6,862 bases of DNA from Caulobacteraceae bacterium (GTDB lineage: Bacteria > Pseudomonadota > Alphaproteobacteria > Caulobacterales > Caulobacteraceae), in assembly GCA_003161535.1 (NCBI GenBank), contig PMOM01000091.1:3086-9947 (forward strand), given 5' to 3'. The translations under genes were made by a program, and so were the position numbers. The notes beneath the pieces were generated by a model. That model ran no database searches and was not told the origin of the DNA. It saw only the letters and a list, made by a program, of their open reading frames with translations. This document shows, piece after piece, positions 6,413-6,862 of this stretch; position 1 is the stretch's first letter, and each line of letters begins with the position of its first letter.

Positions 6413-6862
6413 TTACTCGCGCCGCATCAGCCGCTCGGTGATCAGCGTACCCCACCACTTGGCGCGGAAGTCGGCCTTGATCGCCGCTGGATCGTAGTCG
6501 GGTCTCTCCACCCACTCCACGAACGTGAGTCCCGCCGATTCTCCTTCGGCCAGATAGCGCTCGAAATAGTAATCGAGAACGCCGGTCAGCCCCGCGCGGA
6601 CGTGGAGGTATCGCGGCGAAAGTTGCGAGAGCGCCTCGCGAATGGCCCGGCCTTGCCGGAAATGCTGGTAGAATACCGCCATCACCCCGGCCCGGTCGGC
6701 GCCGGACTTGCAGTGCATCAGGGCCGGATAGCGTACCTCCTTGAAGAGGCGCCGCGCGCCAAGGACCTGCTCGCGGGTCGGCACGTCGCGCGAGGCGATC
6801 ACGAAGTCCACCAGCTCAAGGCCCAGCCGCTCGCAGGCCTCCACCTCCAGGGCGCGGAAGCT
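6413..6862 (-). CDS. Protein-tyrosine-phosphatase-like protein, N terminus beyond the window
   Basis: The last 149 residues of a cysteine-dependent phosphatase are present; the frame stays open to the window edge, so the true start lies beyond 6862. The active-site loop is HCKSGADRAG, with the catalytic Cys and Arg in CX5R form (residues 51 and 57 counted from the edge). The Asp of the SRDVPT segment about 25 residues earlier is the likely general acid. The C-terminal part is rich in aromatic and charged residues, with a WWGTLITERL segment near the end. A GTG at 6844 could be mistaken for the start, but coding similarity continues upstream of it (SFRALE). The fold is dual-specificity/tyrosine phosphatase-like (COG2365-like). 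Caulobacter CtpA, an envelope-related phosphatase homologue, is one candidate relative, but I cannot confirm orthology. The esterase gene follows 39 bases after its stop. Confidence 0.85.
   Translation of the reverse strand, partial: SFRALEVEACERLGLELVDFVIASRDVPTREQVLGARRLFKEVRYPALMHCKSGADRAGVMAVFYQHFRQGRAIREALSQLSPRYLHVRAGLTGVLDYYFERYLAEGESAGLTFVEWVERPDYDPAAIKADFRAKWWGTLITERLMRRE

Noticed and set aside
6842..6844. GTG at 6844 as the start of the phosphatase gene
   Set aside because: The frame stays open to the window edge and reads plausibly as coding (SFRALE) before this codon. A phosphatase of this fold needs more N-terminal sequence than the GTG would leave.

Overview
The window is GC-rich, densely coded chromosomal DNA whose gene families and intergenic repeats fit an alphaproteobacterium, most likely of the Caulobacterales (Caulobacter/Phenylobacterium type). 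This is inferred from the DUF4170 and YdcH (DUF465) families, the pmbA-DUF4170 pair, the CCTCCCC/GGGGAGG-type intergenic hairpins, and promoter-like sites that resemble the Caulobacter housekeeping consensus. No rRNA, tRNA, CRISPR array, insertion sequence or phage gene was seen.

Layout from left to right: (1) an AI-2E/PerM-family membrane protein on the minus strand, whose last codons are made from a 9-base periodic repeat; (2) a 200-base gap holding hairpin repeats; (3) a small YdcH-family coiled-coil protein on the minus strand; (4) a divergent intergenic region of about 125 bases; (5) ubiX, the flavin prenyltransferase, on the plus strand, overlapping by its stop codon a TIGR02444/DUF2390-family gene that probably starts at TTG; (6) a second YdcH-family gene; (7) a second copy of the composite hairpin repeat; (8) pmbA/tldE followed by a DUF4170 gene; (9) a convergent junction only 9 bases wide, where a CCCTCTCCC-type hairpin repeat supplies the stop codon of DUF4170; (10) on the minus strand, a secreted type-B carboxylesterase preceded by a CX5R protein-tyrosine-phosphatase-like gene that runs off the right edge.

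Functionally this is mostly housekeeping. UbiX makes the prenylated FMN cofactor used by UbiD-type decarboxylases, probably for ubiquinone synthesis. PmbA/TldE is the non-catalytic partner of the TldD peptidase, whose gene is not in this window. The esterase is exported and may be co-transcribed with the phosphatase gene. The TIGR02444, YdcH and DUF4170 proteins have no established function.

I found no convincing new multigene system. The points most worth a second look are the recruitment of dispersed repeats into the ends of two coding sequences, the two YdcH paralogues bracketing ubiX and TIGR02444, the TTG/TGA overlap, and the apparent lack of a ribosome binding site before pmbA.
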